From Flavobacteriales bacterium (GTDB taxonomy: Bacteria > Bacteroidota > Bacteroidia > Flavobacteriales > Schleiferiaceae), in the NCBI GenBank assembly GCA_017795025.1, contig CP051243.1:1488001-1552000 (forward strand): a DNA stretch of 64,000 nt. Direction: 5' to 3'. Each line of letters starts with the position of its first letter. The stretch's first letter is position 1. A program made the position numbers and the translations under genes. Below the pieces are notes generated by a model that saw only the letters and a list, made by a program, of their open reading frames with translations, had not been told where the DNA came from and did no database searches. Of this stretch, positions 29,805 to 39,900 are shown piece by piece.

Positions 29805-30216
29805 GGGCGGCTAATACCTTGCGCTTTTCAAGCGGTCTGCGCAGGACATAGGCAAAACCACTATGGATAGCTCGGCCAACCATGTCTTTGCTGCTGATGG
29901 CAATTACTGGAGATTTTATTAAGGACTCTTTTCGTAATTGCTCCAACACTCCCATGGCATTCTCATTGGCTAAGCGAGAGTTCATTAAAATTAAGTCGTA
30001 GCGACTTTTACTTAGCGTTTTGCGCATATCTTCTAGGTTATAGGTCACATTTAGCACCCCACCACTCTCGTTTATCATATAGCGCATAAGCATTTCATCC
30101 ACCTCATTAGCTCCGGCTAACAATACGCGTTTACCTTCTAAAAAATGATTCATAGGCTTTAAGGCTAGTTCTTTTTCTACAGAGTTAGCAAGAACGTCAT
30201 TCTTTACTGCCATCAT
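29782..30216 (-). CDS. Receiver-like protein lacking the phosphorylation site (pseudo-receiver)
   Basis: The 144-residue product has a CheY-like fold from about residue 27: strand GKRVLLAGANEV, strand 3 YDLILMNSRLANENAMGVL, strand 4 SPVIAISSKD and strand 5 FAYVLRRPLEKRKVL. The phosphoacceptor Asp after DLILM is Asn. The acidic pair after strand 1 is absent, and the Lys before the conserved Pro is Arg. The Ser switch residue remains. It is therefore unlikely to be phosphorylated. There is no output domain. Its promoter reads TATATTTG at 30289-30282. Confidence 0.8.
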   Translation of the reverse strand: MMAVKNDVLANSVEKELALKPMNHFLEGKRVLLAGANEVDEMLMRYMINESGGVLNVTYNLEDMRKTLSKSRYDLILMNSRLANENAMGVLEQLRKESLIKSPVIAISSKDMVGRAIHSGFAYVLRRPLEKRKVLAALSTVFQN

Positions 30217-30281
30217 ATTACTTAAATGTTATTATCAAATATTTTTAATAAGCGTAAATTTTACACTTATCCCCTCGAGTA

Positions 30282-30314
30282 CAAATATAGGCTTTTAGTT
30301 TTCGCCACTAAAAG
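30282..30314 (-). promoter_or_regulatory. Promoter and inverted repeat of the pseudo-receiver gene
   Basis: The -7 element TATATTTG (minus strand, 30289-30282) is preceded by a perfect 8-base inverted repeat, CTTTTAGT/ACTAAAAG, with a 7-base spacer (30292-30314) covering the -10 to -30 zone. The last base of the repeat is where the IS1-type terminal repeat appears to begin, so the insertion lies right at the upstream edge of this promoter. Confidence 0.45.
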
Positions 30315-31217
30315 GACCTGAATCAATTTGAGTTATCCTAAGATAATTTACAACCTAGAAAAGTCCGATTGGTTCATTCTCTTTGAGCTTACCCCAAAAA
30401 TAGATTCTAAGACAGGCCGTTAGCATGAGTAGACTCTTTGAAAAACTAATAGTCTTTCGGTTTAAGCGTTTTAAATGAGTTCTTAGTGTAAGATTCTTAC
30501 GTTCGATGTAATTGATGCCTCGCTGTACAGTCTTATGAATTCCTCGAGGAATTAGCACCTTATAGCTTGGTAGCTTATCTGTATAAACCGCTTTGGCCTT
30601 AGCCACCTTGAGGGTTTCAATCACTGCTCTTAAGGTTCTATTGGTGCGCGGACCTACTTTAAAATCCACCACTTCGCGAGTATCCTTTCTAATGGCGTAG
30701 GCAATCCAGACCAAACGTTTTTTCTGGCCAATATAGGTCCGCATTTCATCCATCTGGTATTCCTTATTAAACGAGATGGTTGGTTTTCTTATTTGAGTGC
30801 TGATCTTCTTGATTCTACTCATAACCGTATTAACAGAAATGCCCAATAACCGGGCGATACTTCTTATGCCCAGACCCTCCTTTAAATAGGACACAAGGGT
30901 AAAATTCACGTTCTCCTTGTAAGCCTTGTTGCGGTAAGACTTCTGCTGACTCAATTTACATGCCTTGCAGAAATATCTTTGGGTACCGTCCGCTTGAAAA
31001 CCTCTTCTAACACAACTTTCTTTACATCGCTTACAATCCATATCCTAATTTGATACACTTAATAAGAAAATACGCCCATTTAGCCTATTTAAGCGCATCT
31101 ATTCTGTCGCAATAAGCAGGACTTTATACCTAAATTTAATCGAGCCTTATTTCTCCTTATTGATTATCAGTTTATTAGCGGTATATCGCTGAAGAACTCC
31201 TAATTTGAGACATTACC
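30314..31217 (-). mobile_element. IS1-family insertion sequence, apparently complete
   Basis: The element of about 0.9 kb carries one transposase gene. The left end (31217 downward) reads GGTAATGTCTCAAATTAGG on the minus strand. The right end (30314 upward) reads GGACCTGAATCAATTTGAG on the plus strand. These agree at GG, TG, TCAA and TT, as imperfect IS1-type terminal repeats. Directly flanking 9-mers do not match. However, the base set left of the right end (ccactaaaa, 30305-30313) resembles the nine bases after the neighbouring truncated copy (acactataa, 31512-31520) at 7 of 9 positions. The original insertion may therefore have covered both copies. The right boundary is tentative. Confidence 0.65.
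30355..31041 (-). CDS. IS1-family transposase (single-frame InsAB type)
   Basis: The 228-residue product has an N-terminal zinc finger (MDCKRCKESC, then YFCKACK), a helix-turn-helix (GLGIRSIARLLGISVNTVM) and a DDE catalytic domain with Asp in YQMDEMRTYIG, Asp in AVYTDKLPSY and Glu in NYIERKNLTLR. The ending RLNRKTISFSKS is typical of IS1 InsB. InsA and InsB regions are joined in one frame rather than by frameshifting, and no interruption is seen, so it may be active. Confidence 0.92.
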   Translation of the reverse strand: MDCKRCKESCVRRGFQADGTQRYFCKACKLSQQKSYRNKAYKENVNFTLVSYLKEGLGIRSIARLLGISVNTVMSRIKKISTQIRKPTISFNKEYQMDEMRTYIGQKKRLVWIAYAIRKDTREVVDFKVGPRTNRTLRAVIETLKVAKAKAVYTDKLPSYKVLIPRGIHKTVQRGINYIERKNLTLRTHLKRLNRKTISFSKSLLMLTACLRIYFWGKLKENEPIGLF

Positions 31218-31511
31218 GGCTCCCTGTTAGATTAAAATTTTCTTATAAACTTAAATTTCGGCTCCAATGGAACAAACTTAATCGCGGAGAACATCCCCTT
31301 TTAACACCGCTTGCTGAACAACGCTTACAATGCATATCCTAATTTGATACACTTAATAGGAAAATACGAATGTACAGCCGATTTAAGCGCATCCATCCTG
31401 TCGCAATAAGCAGGACTTTATACCTAAATTTAATCGAGCCTTATTTCTCCTTATTGATTATCAGTTTATTAGCGGCAAATTGTTGAAGAACTCCTGATTT
31501 GAGACATTACC
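31218..31511 (-). mobile_element. Truncated second copy of the IS1-family left end
   Basis: The 176 bases at 31336-31511 align without gaps to 31042-31217, the leader and left terminal repeat of the adjacent complete element, at roughly 90 percent identity. Both end in the same ...GAGACATTACC. The copy continues into the first dozen or so codons of a transposase (ATG at 31340, MHCKRCSASGVKRG) and then loses similarity and hits a stop. This leaves 31218-31336 as decayed or unrelated sequence. It fills the gap between the IS and the small secreted gene. Confidence 0.8.
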
Positions 31512-31514
31512 ACA

Positions 31515-31883
31515 CTATAATACTTTTAACCAATAAGAAAATTCCTTAGACTTTCTTACTGCAAACCATTTTTTTTCATCTATTGCAAGAAAAATCTCAG
31601 CATCTTTTTCATATATGGCGTACAACACTAAACAAGCTTTGTGACATGTTTCTTCCTTCGATATTAAATCAAGCCATACTTGTTTTGAATAATTTTGAAA
31701 TTCCTGAAATTTGTTTGAATCAATAGAAAGAACTACTCGATAAACAGGAATTTCTAATTGAAACCTTTCTCCTTCTACTGTTTCAGTGGTTTTAACAATT
31801 TCGTATTCAAAACACAAAGTATCTTCAGCAAAGGTCGTTTCTGTAAGACTCAAAATCAACCCTAAAGTTATTATCATTCTCAT
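31515..31883 (-). CDS. Small secreted protein; candidate immunity protein of the orphan Rhs tip
   Basis: The 122-residue product has a signal peptide (MRMIITLGLILSLTETTFA, cleavage before ED) and a mature domain of about 103 residues with alternating beta strands and one helical segment. I recognise no family. It overlaps the orphan Rhs tip by four bases, the position where immunity genes sit in polymorphic-toxin loci. The immunity role is therefore inferred from position only. The DNA is markedly AT-rich relative to flanking core genes. The truncated IS copy ends three bases after its stop codon. Confidence 0.6.
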   Translation of the reverse strand: MRMIITLGLILSLTETTFAEDTLCFEYEIVKTTETVEGERFQLEIPVYRVVLSIDSNKFQEFQNYSKQVWLDLISKEETCHKACLVLYAIYEKDAEIFLAIDEKKWFAVRKSKEFSYWLKVL

Positions 31884-33364
31884 AATACTTTTTGTATTAG
31901 TTCTAGATATGGTTGCCAGACTTCATAGGTGCATTGAACATCATCTTGCATCTTTTGCGCTCGATTCACATAAGTATCAATTGCATTCAACCCAGTATCT
32001 TTTATTATAACATTCTGGAGTTGGGACATGTAGTCATTCAAAATATCTTGTTCTGTCATATTACCTGCATTGTACTCAGATAGTAAATAGTCCGTATAGG
32101 TATCACCTGTGGACTTTAACTTAAGCTCAGAAGCCACTATGACTTTATTTACATAACCATAACCCTCTATTGCTAAAGCACCTAGAGCATATTCTTCTGG
32201 AGATATCTCAAAATTCAAAAGCTTTTGCCTCAACTGAACTATATCTGCCTCTTTGCTTCGATTCGTTAATTCATGTGTGAGAGAAATAACCGCGATACTT
32301 GGTGATCTTAAAACATTCAAAGCAATTTGGTCATGTTCAGGTGAATAAAAAGAGCGGTTACTTGACTTAACAGTTTGATTAATATTTGATAGTGTGAGTT
32401 GATTTGCAAGCATTAGACTTTTAAATCTATTCGATTTTGAAGTAGCATTCTTTATTTCGGTGATTACAGCTTTAGGCAATCCACCACTTAAATAGGGCTT
32501 TCTACCGTCAGGATCAACGAATTTTACTGGATTATTAAAACTAAAGACATATGGAGACCATGTAGGCATTTCTGATGTTCTAGGATCCACAGAAAGCCAG
32601 ACTGACAGCATGGGATCGTAGTAACGAGCCCCGTAATAGAAATTCCCGGTCTCCTCATCCCATTCCTTACCGTTAAAGCGGAACCGGCTCGAGAACGCAG
32701 TCGTATTAAAGGCCAACTGATTTTGCAGGTTTTCCCCCCATATCGTGTTTAAGAAAAACTGGTAGGGATCTCCGCTCATATCGGTTACGAACTCTACACT
32801 GCCCAGATAGTCGGGATGATAAAAATACATGGTGGGTAATACAGAGCAATCTACTCCGCTTTGCGAAGCCCAGTAGGTGCTTTGCGCACAAGCGCAGGAA
32901 TCCGAAACACGCAAGGATAAATACGGGTTCACGATATCAGCTTCTGATCCATCACAACCGTTAAACAATATCCCTTCCCCTAATGATACCGGTGCCAACA
33001 TCTGCTCCCAATCTAAATCCACATCTTCGCCGTACAAGCAATCTAAGCTGGCTTCTATATCCACAACAATGGCATCAGTGCTAAAGCTCCTATTGCCTTC
33101 TTCATAGCCCACACTTGGCACAAAGCCGGTGGTGTCGTCTTGGTGACTTAAAGCGGAAGCAATGCGCTGATTGGCCATGTAGTAATGCTTGCTGATTAAT
33201 ACGGTTTCGTCGTAATGCGAAGCAATATAATAAGGGTTTACGTAAACGGTGGGGGCATCAAGACTTAATACGCTTTGGCCTTGGGAGTTCGTATTTACAA
33301 TTCCGCCGGTAATCAAACTTTTCAGCACTCGTTCACCCGTATAATCGTAGGCATAATGAGCCAT
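31880..33364 (-). CDS. Orphan Rhs tip module: Rhs core plus distinct C-terminal toxin-like domain
   Basis: The 494-residue reading frame starts at ATG 33364 but has no signal peptide or promoter. Residues 1-288 match the end of the giant Rhs protein upstream (YDYTGERVLKS, FYHPDYLGSVEFVTDM, FNGKEWDEETGNFYYGARYY) up to the FVDPDGR junction at 284-288. In-frame homology continues upstream of the ATG to a Trp codon at 33421 (WNEHQTLRAVKNG), directly after the preceding small gene, and a TAG closes the frame at 33454-33452. Residues 289-494 form a different C-terminal domain with YSPEHDQIALNV and SLTHELTN, resembling a zincin in which the second His is Asn. It is best read as a displaced toxin tip available for recombination. 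Confidence 0.8.
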   Translation of the reverse strand: MAHYAYDYTGERVLKSLITGGIVNTNSQGQSVLSLDAPTVYVNPYYIASHYDETVLISKHYYMANQRIASALSHQDDTTGFVPSVGYEEGNRSFSTDAIVVDIEASLDCLYGEDVDLDWEQMLAPVSLGEGILFNGCDGSEADIVNPYLSLRVSDSCACAQSTYWASQSGVDCSVLPTMYFYHPDYLGSVEFVTDMSGDPYQFFLNTIWGENLQNQLAFNTTAFSSRFRFNGKEWDEETGNFYYGARYYDPMLSVWLSVDPRTSEMPTWSPYVFSFNNPVKFVDPDGRKPYLSGGLPKAVITEIKNATSKSNRFKSLMLANQLTLSNINQTVKSSNRSFYSPEHDQIALNVLRSPSIAVISLTHELTNRSKEADIVQLRQKLLNFEISPEEYALGALAIEGYGYVNKVIVASELKLKSTGDTYTDYLLSEYNAGNMTEQDILNDYMSQLQNVIIKDTGLNAIDTYVNRAQKMQDDVQCTYEVWQPYLELIQKVL

Positions 33365-33438
33365 ATCCGCGTGATCATCATCTCCATTTTTTACGGCCCG
33401 AAGGGTTTGATGTTCGTTCCAACAAAAATCCTGGACTC

Positions 33439-33972
33439 TTAATTCAAGTACCTATGCAGGTTAATTAGGTAATAATTAAAATCTGAGAACTCTTCTGTCC
33501 AAAGATATTTCGTTGCTCCAATAACCGGGTAAAAACCTCTCTCAATAAGTAACTGATAACTAGACACCCATATTTGAACATTCAAATTATAGCTTGTGGT
33601 TTCCTTTATTGAACCCGTAGATATCGATTGGCTCCAATTCTTAGATAAAAGGAATAAATTCACCTTAGCTCGTACATAATTCGTAATAGAATCACTTTCA
33701 ATTTTAATTACCTTTTTGAGAAATATATCGTCGTAACTTACAGTGCTATCACCTCCACGATATCTCTGAAGGGCCTCTTGATCAAAAGTTTCACCTCGAA
33801 TGTAAATGGTAGATTCCTTGACAGAAACATGCAATTTACCCTCGGATGTACCAGAGAAAACATTGATATAAATACTGTCTGAATAGCTTACTTTTAAGGG
33901 CTGTCCATAAGTTATAATTGTATAAAGGATAAAACCTATACTAAAAAAAACATTTCTCTTGTAACTTTTCAT
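33439..33972 (-). CDS. Small secreted protein; candidate immunity protein of the giant Rhs toxin
   Basis: The 177-residue product has a signal peptide (MKSYKRNVFFSIGFILYTII, cleavage near YG-Q) and a beta-rich mature part of about 150 residues. No family was recognised. It begins two bases after the stop of the 3683-residue Rhs gene, the classic place for a cognate immunity gene. The periplasmic location implied by the signal peptide suggests its toxin acts in the envelope; both points are inference. The DNA is AT-rich like the toxin tip preceding it. Confidence 0.6.
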   Translation of the reverse strand: MKSYKRNVFFSIGFILYTIITYGQPLKVSYSDSIYINVFSGTSEGKLHVSVKESTIYIRGETFDQEALQRYRGGDSTVSYDDIFLKKVIKIESDSITNYVRAKVNLFLLSKNWSQSISTGSIKETTSYNLNVQIWVSSYQLLIERGFYPVIGATKYLWTEEFSDFNYYLINLHRYLN

Positions 33973-33974
33973 AA

Positions 33975-36900
33975 CTAATGAGCGTATCTGCTATTTATTA
34001 CGCGTAAGAGAATTCTCATCTTTTGGTCTAAATTAACTTTTGGGTGATGTGTACTTATCAAATTACGCATTCTTTGTATAGTCTGTTGGTAATACCTTGA
34101 AGTAACATTTAAATTGTGGTGCGATATATATTTTAACTCCAGAAAATATGATCTATAATGGCCTTTACCTTCACCATAATCCCTAAGGTAATGTGACAAG
34201 TACTCATGTGCTATAATTCCACACCGGATATTTTCAACAGTATAGTCTATTGAATTTATGTTTTGATAAGCATAAATTTTTCCGTCATCTGTTTCAAATT
34301 CATCATTTAACGGATCCCCATCCCTTACATGAATTTTCCCTCCAACTTTGTCAAAGTCAAAAGCAGGAATTCCTTTAAAGATTTCGCTTCCATCAAACTG
34401 CTTTATGATATGTGTCATTATATTCGAGAATGCCTGGTTCGAAAAATTACCAGAGTTAACATGTGCATTTAAAGTTTCAACTTCTTCCATATTCTGCGCA
34501 TCATCGGAAGTCATTGTAGAGAAATCGACCTCCTCTGACCCAGAGTAAATTAAAACCGCACCTTGAAATCCTTCACTGGTATTACCTAAAAATTCACCTT
34601 CCGTATCATATACTGGATTTGCACTTCTCCCATCCGGATCCACCAAATTCAGCGGATTGTTCATCGTAAAGTTATATGAACTCCATCCTGGGAACTCATG
34701 CGCCAAAGGATCTACACTCAACCACACACTTATCTTGGGATCATAATACCTCGCCCCGTAGTAGAAATTCCCCGTCTCCTCATCCCATTCCTTACCGTTA
34801 AACCTAAAACGGCTACTAAATGAGGTGTAATTCTTAGCAAACTGATTTTCCAAATTCTCACCCCAGGGAGTATTTAAGAAGAACTGATAAGGCTCGCCTT
34901 TCATGTCGGTCACAAACTCAACAGAACCTAAATAGTCGGGATGATAGAAGTACAGGATATTCAGCTCCTCACAATTATAACCCTCTTCATTAGCCCAATA
35001 CAAACTCTGCTCACAGGCGCAATCATCGCTTAGGGGTTCTTGCGGCTCGCCTTCGGGAATAGGATTCTCCCCATACTCCGAACCATCGCCGCAGGGCACC
35101 AAGGCCACGGGATCGCCAATGCTTTGGAGCTGGTAGGTTTCCATGCTTATTTCCAATTCTGGTAAATCAAATAACAAGCGGAAGGTTTGTTGGATATCTA
35201 TAATCCCCCCATCCTCGGCTGCACTATAACCCGCCTGTGGCTCCGGTTCCCCACCAGGCTCTGTGGGCCCCGGTATTTGTGGAGGATCAAAATCATAACT
35301 GATCAAGGCCGTTGCAATACGCTGTCCGCCCATGTAATAATGCTTAGAGGCTAATACGGTTTCCGAATAATGATTAGCAATATAATAAGGGTTTACGTAA
35401 ACGGTGGGCGTTTCCATTGGGAATACCGCCGTTGTGCGACTGTTTACATTTAAATCTGCCAAATAAAAATTGCTCTTTATCATTCGCTCTCCCTTGTGAT
35501 CATACATATAATGATGCACACTGCTGTTTAACACATTTCCATCCGGATCGTAGGCTTCCTGTAAAACGCCGCGTAATTTTTGATCTTCGGTCCATTGATA
35601 TTTGGAGGCTTGGCTGGGCAGAACGTCGCCATTCTTAGTGAAGCTTCGCTCACTGATCGATCCAACCGAATTATAGCTAAAACTCTCCGCACCATTATTC
35701 TGCTGTGCGGAAGGGTAGTCGTAGTCAATGCTGCTCAAACGGCCACTAGCGGGACTTGCGTAATTGTAATTTAACTCGTAGTTGAGCGAAGTAGTGGCAC
35801 TTAAAGCCCCGATGGTTTTGCTTGCAATTTTCCCTGCCGGGGAATACTGCATATTAATCTGTAAGTCCTGGTCTAAACTAGTTGCACTTAATCCTGCCGG
35901 ACTTTTTCCATATTTCAAGTCGAGGGAGCTTAGCTGATTCATGCCATCGTAAGTGATGTTTTGGAGCGCATAAGCCCCACCTAAACGTTCGCCCGATACG
36001 CTGGTGTAAGCGCTAGCGGTATTTGAAATTCCGGTAATGGTTCCTACCACATCATATTGGAACGACTTGTTTAAGATAGTGGTACCGGATTGGGTGGCAT
36101 CTTTCACCTTAAGACTGGCGCTGCTGAGTCGGCGGGTATTTTGGTCGTAGTTTTTAATCGTGCGCGCTTGGTTTCCATAAAGGTATTCATTTATCTGACC
36201 AAAGCCATTATATTTTATATCCGAAACCAAAGTATAAACTGGACTCAGACTATTGCGTTGGGCGGTAATTCCCGTTAATTCTCCAGTTGAAGCGTAGCTG
36301 TAGAAAACTTCCTCCAGATCGGGATAGCGCATGGTTTTTAACCTACCCCAAGAATCGTAGCTAAAATGAGTAGCGAATTCCTGGACTCCTGCTTGCGGAA
36401 CATTGATGCTCTTTTTCTCGTAAACCAAATTCCCCAACCGATCATAACGGTAGTCTTCTGTCTTAAAGTTGCTACCCTGCACCACCTGAACAACTTTTCC
36501 GGCTCCATTCTTGCCATCGTTCTTTTGTCCATAAATGAAATCCGTATCATAAAGGTCTCCCGTTTTAGAATGGGTGGTTTTAACCAATCGGCTATAGTTA
36601 TATTCCATAGTAATCAGTTCACTTTCAGCATTCTCAATACTTAGTTGGTTACCCGCATTATCATAGGTAAAAGTGGAAAGGCCACGGTCGGGATGATCCT
36701 CAGATAGCAAACGACCTAATTCGTCATACACATATTGTGTTAGCGCTGAATAACCGGGAGTTTGATAGGATAAGAGTTGACCTAAAGCATCGTAATTAAA
36801 GGAGGTGGTCTCCGAAGCGCCTGAAGGTCCGTTTGGATAGCGCTCCTGCTGACTAAGTTGTCCGAGGCCATTCTTCCAATTTCGCATCCGCACCCCACTA

Positions 36901-39900
36901 CCGTTAATTTGATCTTCAATAAAGAAAGCTCCATCATTGCTCCAGTAAAAATCACTTTCGGCTAAAACAGCAAAGGTCGTTGCTCCATCTTCAATAGATT
37001 CCACGGTTTGGGTACGACCAAGATAATCGTAGGCCACCTTACTCACTATCTGATTTTTATTTACACTCAAGTAAGCGTTGGCATATCCGTAAGGATGTGA
37101 TGCTCCACTTCCTCCCCCACCAGGGCTAGCCGAATTATCAACCGCCTCTAAAAAGGAGATACGGCTATTTTTTGGCCAGCCATAGATATTGTTTCGGCTG
37201 TGGCCCGATACATCAAAACGAATACTATTACTGCTGCCCGTATGGTATCGAGCGGTCTTTTTAACCTGTGTTACTGCACCTGTACCATCAACCATACTTA
37301 TGGTAACTAAACCTGGTTGATTGATGAAACTCTTATCGGCCTGACTTACATCAATAAGACTGGAGCATTGCGGATTGATGTTCTGCGCGGCAGGGCTGTA
37401 ATTTACATTATGGTAAGAAAGAGCAACCGGTACCTGGATGGCATTAGGAGCCGTACTGGATACCCCCTCTAGATAGTATTTATTTACGATGATAGGTTCG
37501 GGGTTGGTCGAGGCCAACTCATTAGGTCCATACACCTCAATTAAGCGGTAAAAATCGTCGTATTCATAGCGCATCGGGTTTCCATTTATATCCAAGGTTT
37601 GCAGCAAGAGGCCAGTACCATTATCCATATAAATATTACAGGAGGATTCCCCGTAAGAATTACTAACGCTGGTCACCAGATGCTTTTGATGGCTATCATA
37701 ACTAAAATCCACTTCGTATATCTGGGCGGCATGGTTCGTTGGATATTTCACCTTAACCACCTGGCCCAATGTATTGTATTGCAAGTTAGTAGTGGTAAAC
37801 ATGGCTACACTGTTATCTGTGTAGTGATTGTAGATATGTGTTATTAAACCTTTGTTGTCGATATCGGAAGTAGTTTTTCTCGAGAAAGGCTGGGCATCAC
37901 TTTGCAATCTAACCTCATGATTCTTGAGCATATTGGTCCGGCTAGGATAACTGGCCGGAGCGGGGTGGTATTCCATATCTGCAATTAAATCGACCGGCAG
38001 TACGGCCACTAGGTCGTCCTCATAAATCTGAATCGTCTTAGTTTCTACTTTAAAGAAGTTAACGGGAACCGGGATACCGGGGTCATTATCACCATGAAAA
38101 ACTGGCTGCAAACCACAAGGATTTGTTTCGAGCAGGTTAAGGGGTAAGAAAAGGGTATCGGGCTGATATCCAGTAGGTCCGCCCACTTCATACACTTCAT
38201 AGTTAGCTTTAAAGTTCGGAATTAGGGTTACGGCCCCAAATGGATTATCGATATCAAAGCCCGGTAACCCACTGCCGTTAGCATTGGATTTAAACTTAAC
38301 GTGCAGCTCCGCCGGAAACTCGGTAAGCTTTTCATAGGTTTTTTCTTCTTTTAAAACTCTAGTAAAGGCGTTTTGCACATTACCTGCACCCTGTACATAT
38401 CGAATCAGATTAAATTTTTCGTCGTACTCTGCATCAAACACTTGAGCTTGAACAAAATCTACCGGCACATAGGGGTTATCGAAAAAAGCAGCGGTAGTAT
38501 CAATCTCGGGATATACATAAACTAGCTCCTTACTTAATGCCGGGAAAACGGTGGCACTCTCACTGATATCCTCAAAAACTACCGGTTCCAGGTCATCAGT
38601 TTCGAGTCGGTTAACAAAGCCACTCTGGGAATTCACGCTAAAATAATCATAGCGCAATTCTTTGTGACTAATTGGGTGTTTATAGCGGTGGATTTCCTTA
38701 AAAGAAAAAGGCACTGCGGTAGAGCATGCACCGTCATTTAAATCAGGGTTTCGCTCAAAGGTTTGTGTGGTTTTATAATTCAAGAAGTAAAACAGATGCT
38801 TAACCAGGCCATGCTTATACTCATGCACTTTTCGTGAAGTGAATGAATTACCAATAAGGGACTCATAAAATACCACCTCTGAATAATATTTTTCGGCATA
38901 GGTTTCGTCCTCATTTACTTCATAGCAACCGGAATTATAGAAGGTTACATGATCTGGATCGCTGATGTCTTTGTAATCGGCTGACTCAAACCTGAGGGAT
39001 TCAAAGCGCTTTTCTACGCGACTAAATCCTAAAAACTTACGCTCGCGCCTACTTTTCACGCCGCCATCATAATGGAAGCTAAAACGACGATAATCGGCGC
39101 CGTCTAAATCTTCTGAACCATCTACCACATCTACACCGTCGTAAACTTCTAAGCTCGACATCACCCATTTGGTATTCGGCATGTCCCAAAAAACATCCTC
39201 GTCTTCCGGACTTTTATGGGAAGTAATTTGGGCCGCATAATAGCCATACTTATTACCAACAGTTTTGTAGTCGATTGTGAAATTCCCGTTCAAAGGGTTT
39301 GTCACCTCCTTAAGCTTGAGCGACTTCCCAAATTGATTGTAATACACTTCGATGTTGTTATCGTCATCAATTTTGAGCATGTCAATAGCCCCATCTCCGT
39401 TCATATCTCGGAAGGTGCTGCGGGTAAAGTCAACCGAGTAAGCATAATTATAGCCGCCGCTGCCATGTATTTTAAAAGAACCCCATGGAGGAATAGAACC
39501 AATGGGCCAGGCTCTCGTAAGGTGGGCACCTACATTAATTGCCATGGCATTGCGTTGATTAGCGTAGGAGGGCAATTCTCCAATGGCAATGGGCCCCATA
39601 AAACCAAGCCCAGTGTTTAGGTAAACTTCGTAATCCTTAGAGGCCTCAGATTCCTGAACTACGCGATCGGGTAATCCATCGGCGTTAAGGTCTAAAAAGA
39701 AAGATTGACTAAAGCTACCGCTGCGCGTAGATCCTAGGCCTACAGAGAAACTCTTGTTTAAGATTTCCAATTTACCAAGTAATTTCTCGATATAATCCGG
39801 GGGCACCATAAATACCGAATTAGAGTAACCCGAGGAAAAACTAAGACTTATACTGTAATTACGGATCGAAGAACGATCATAGGTGTTGTACTTGGTCACG

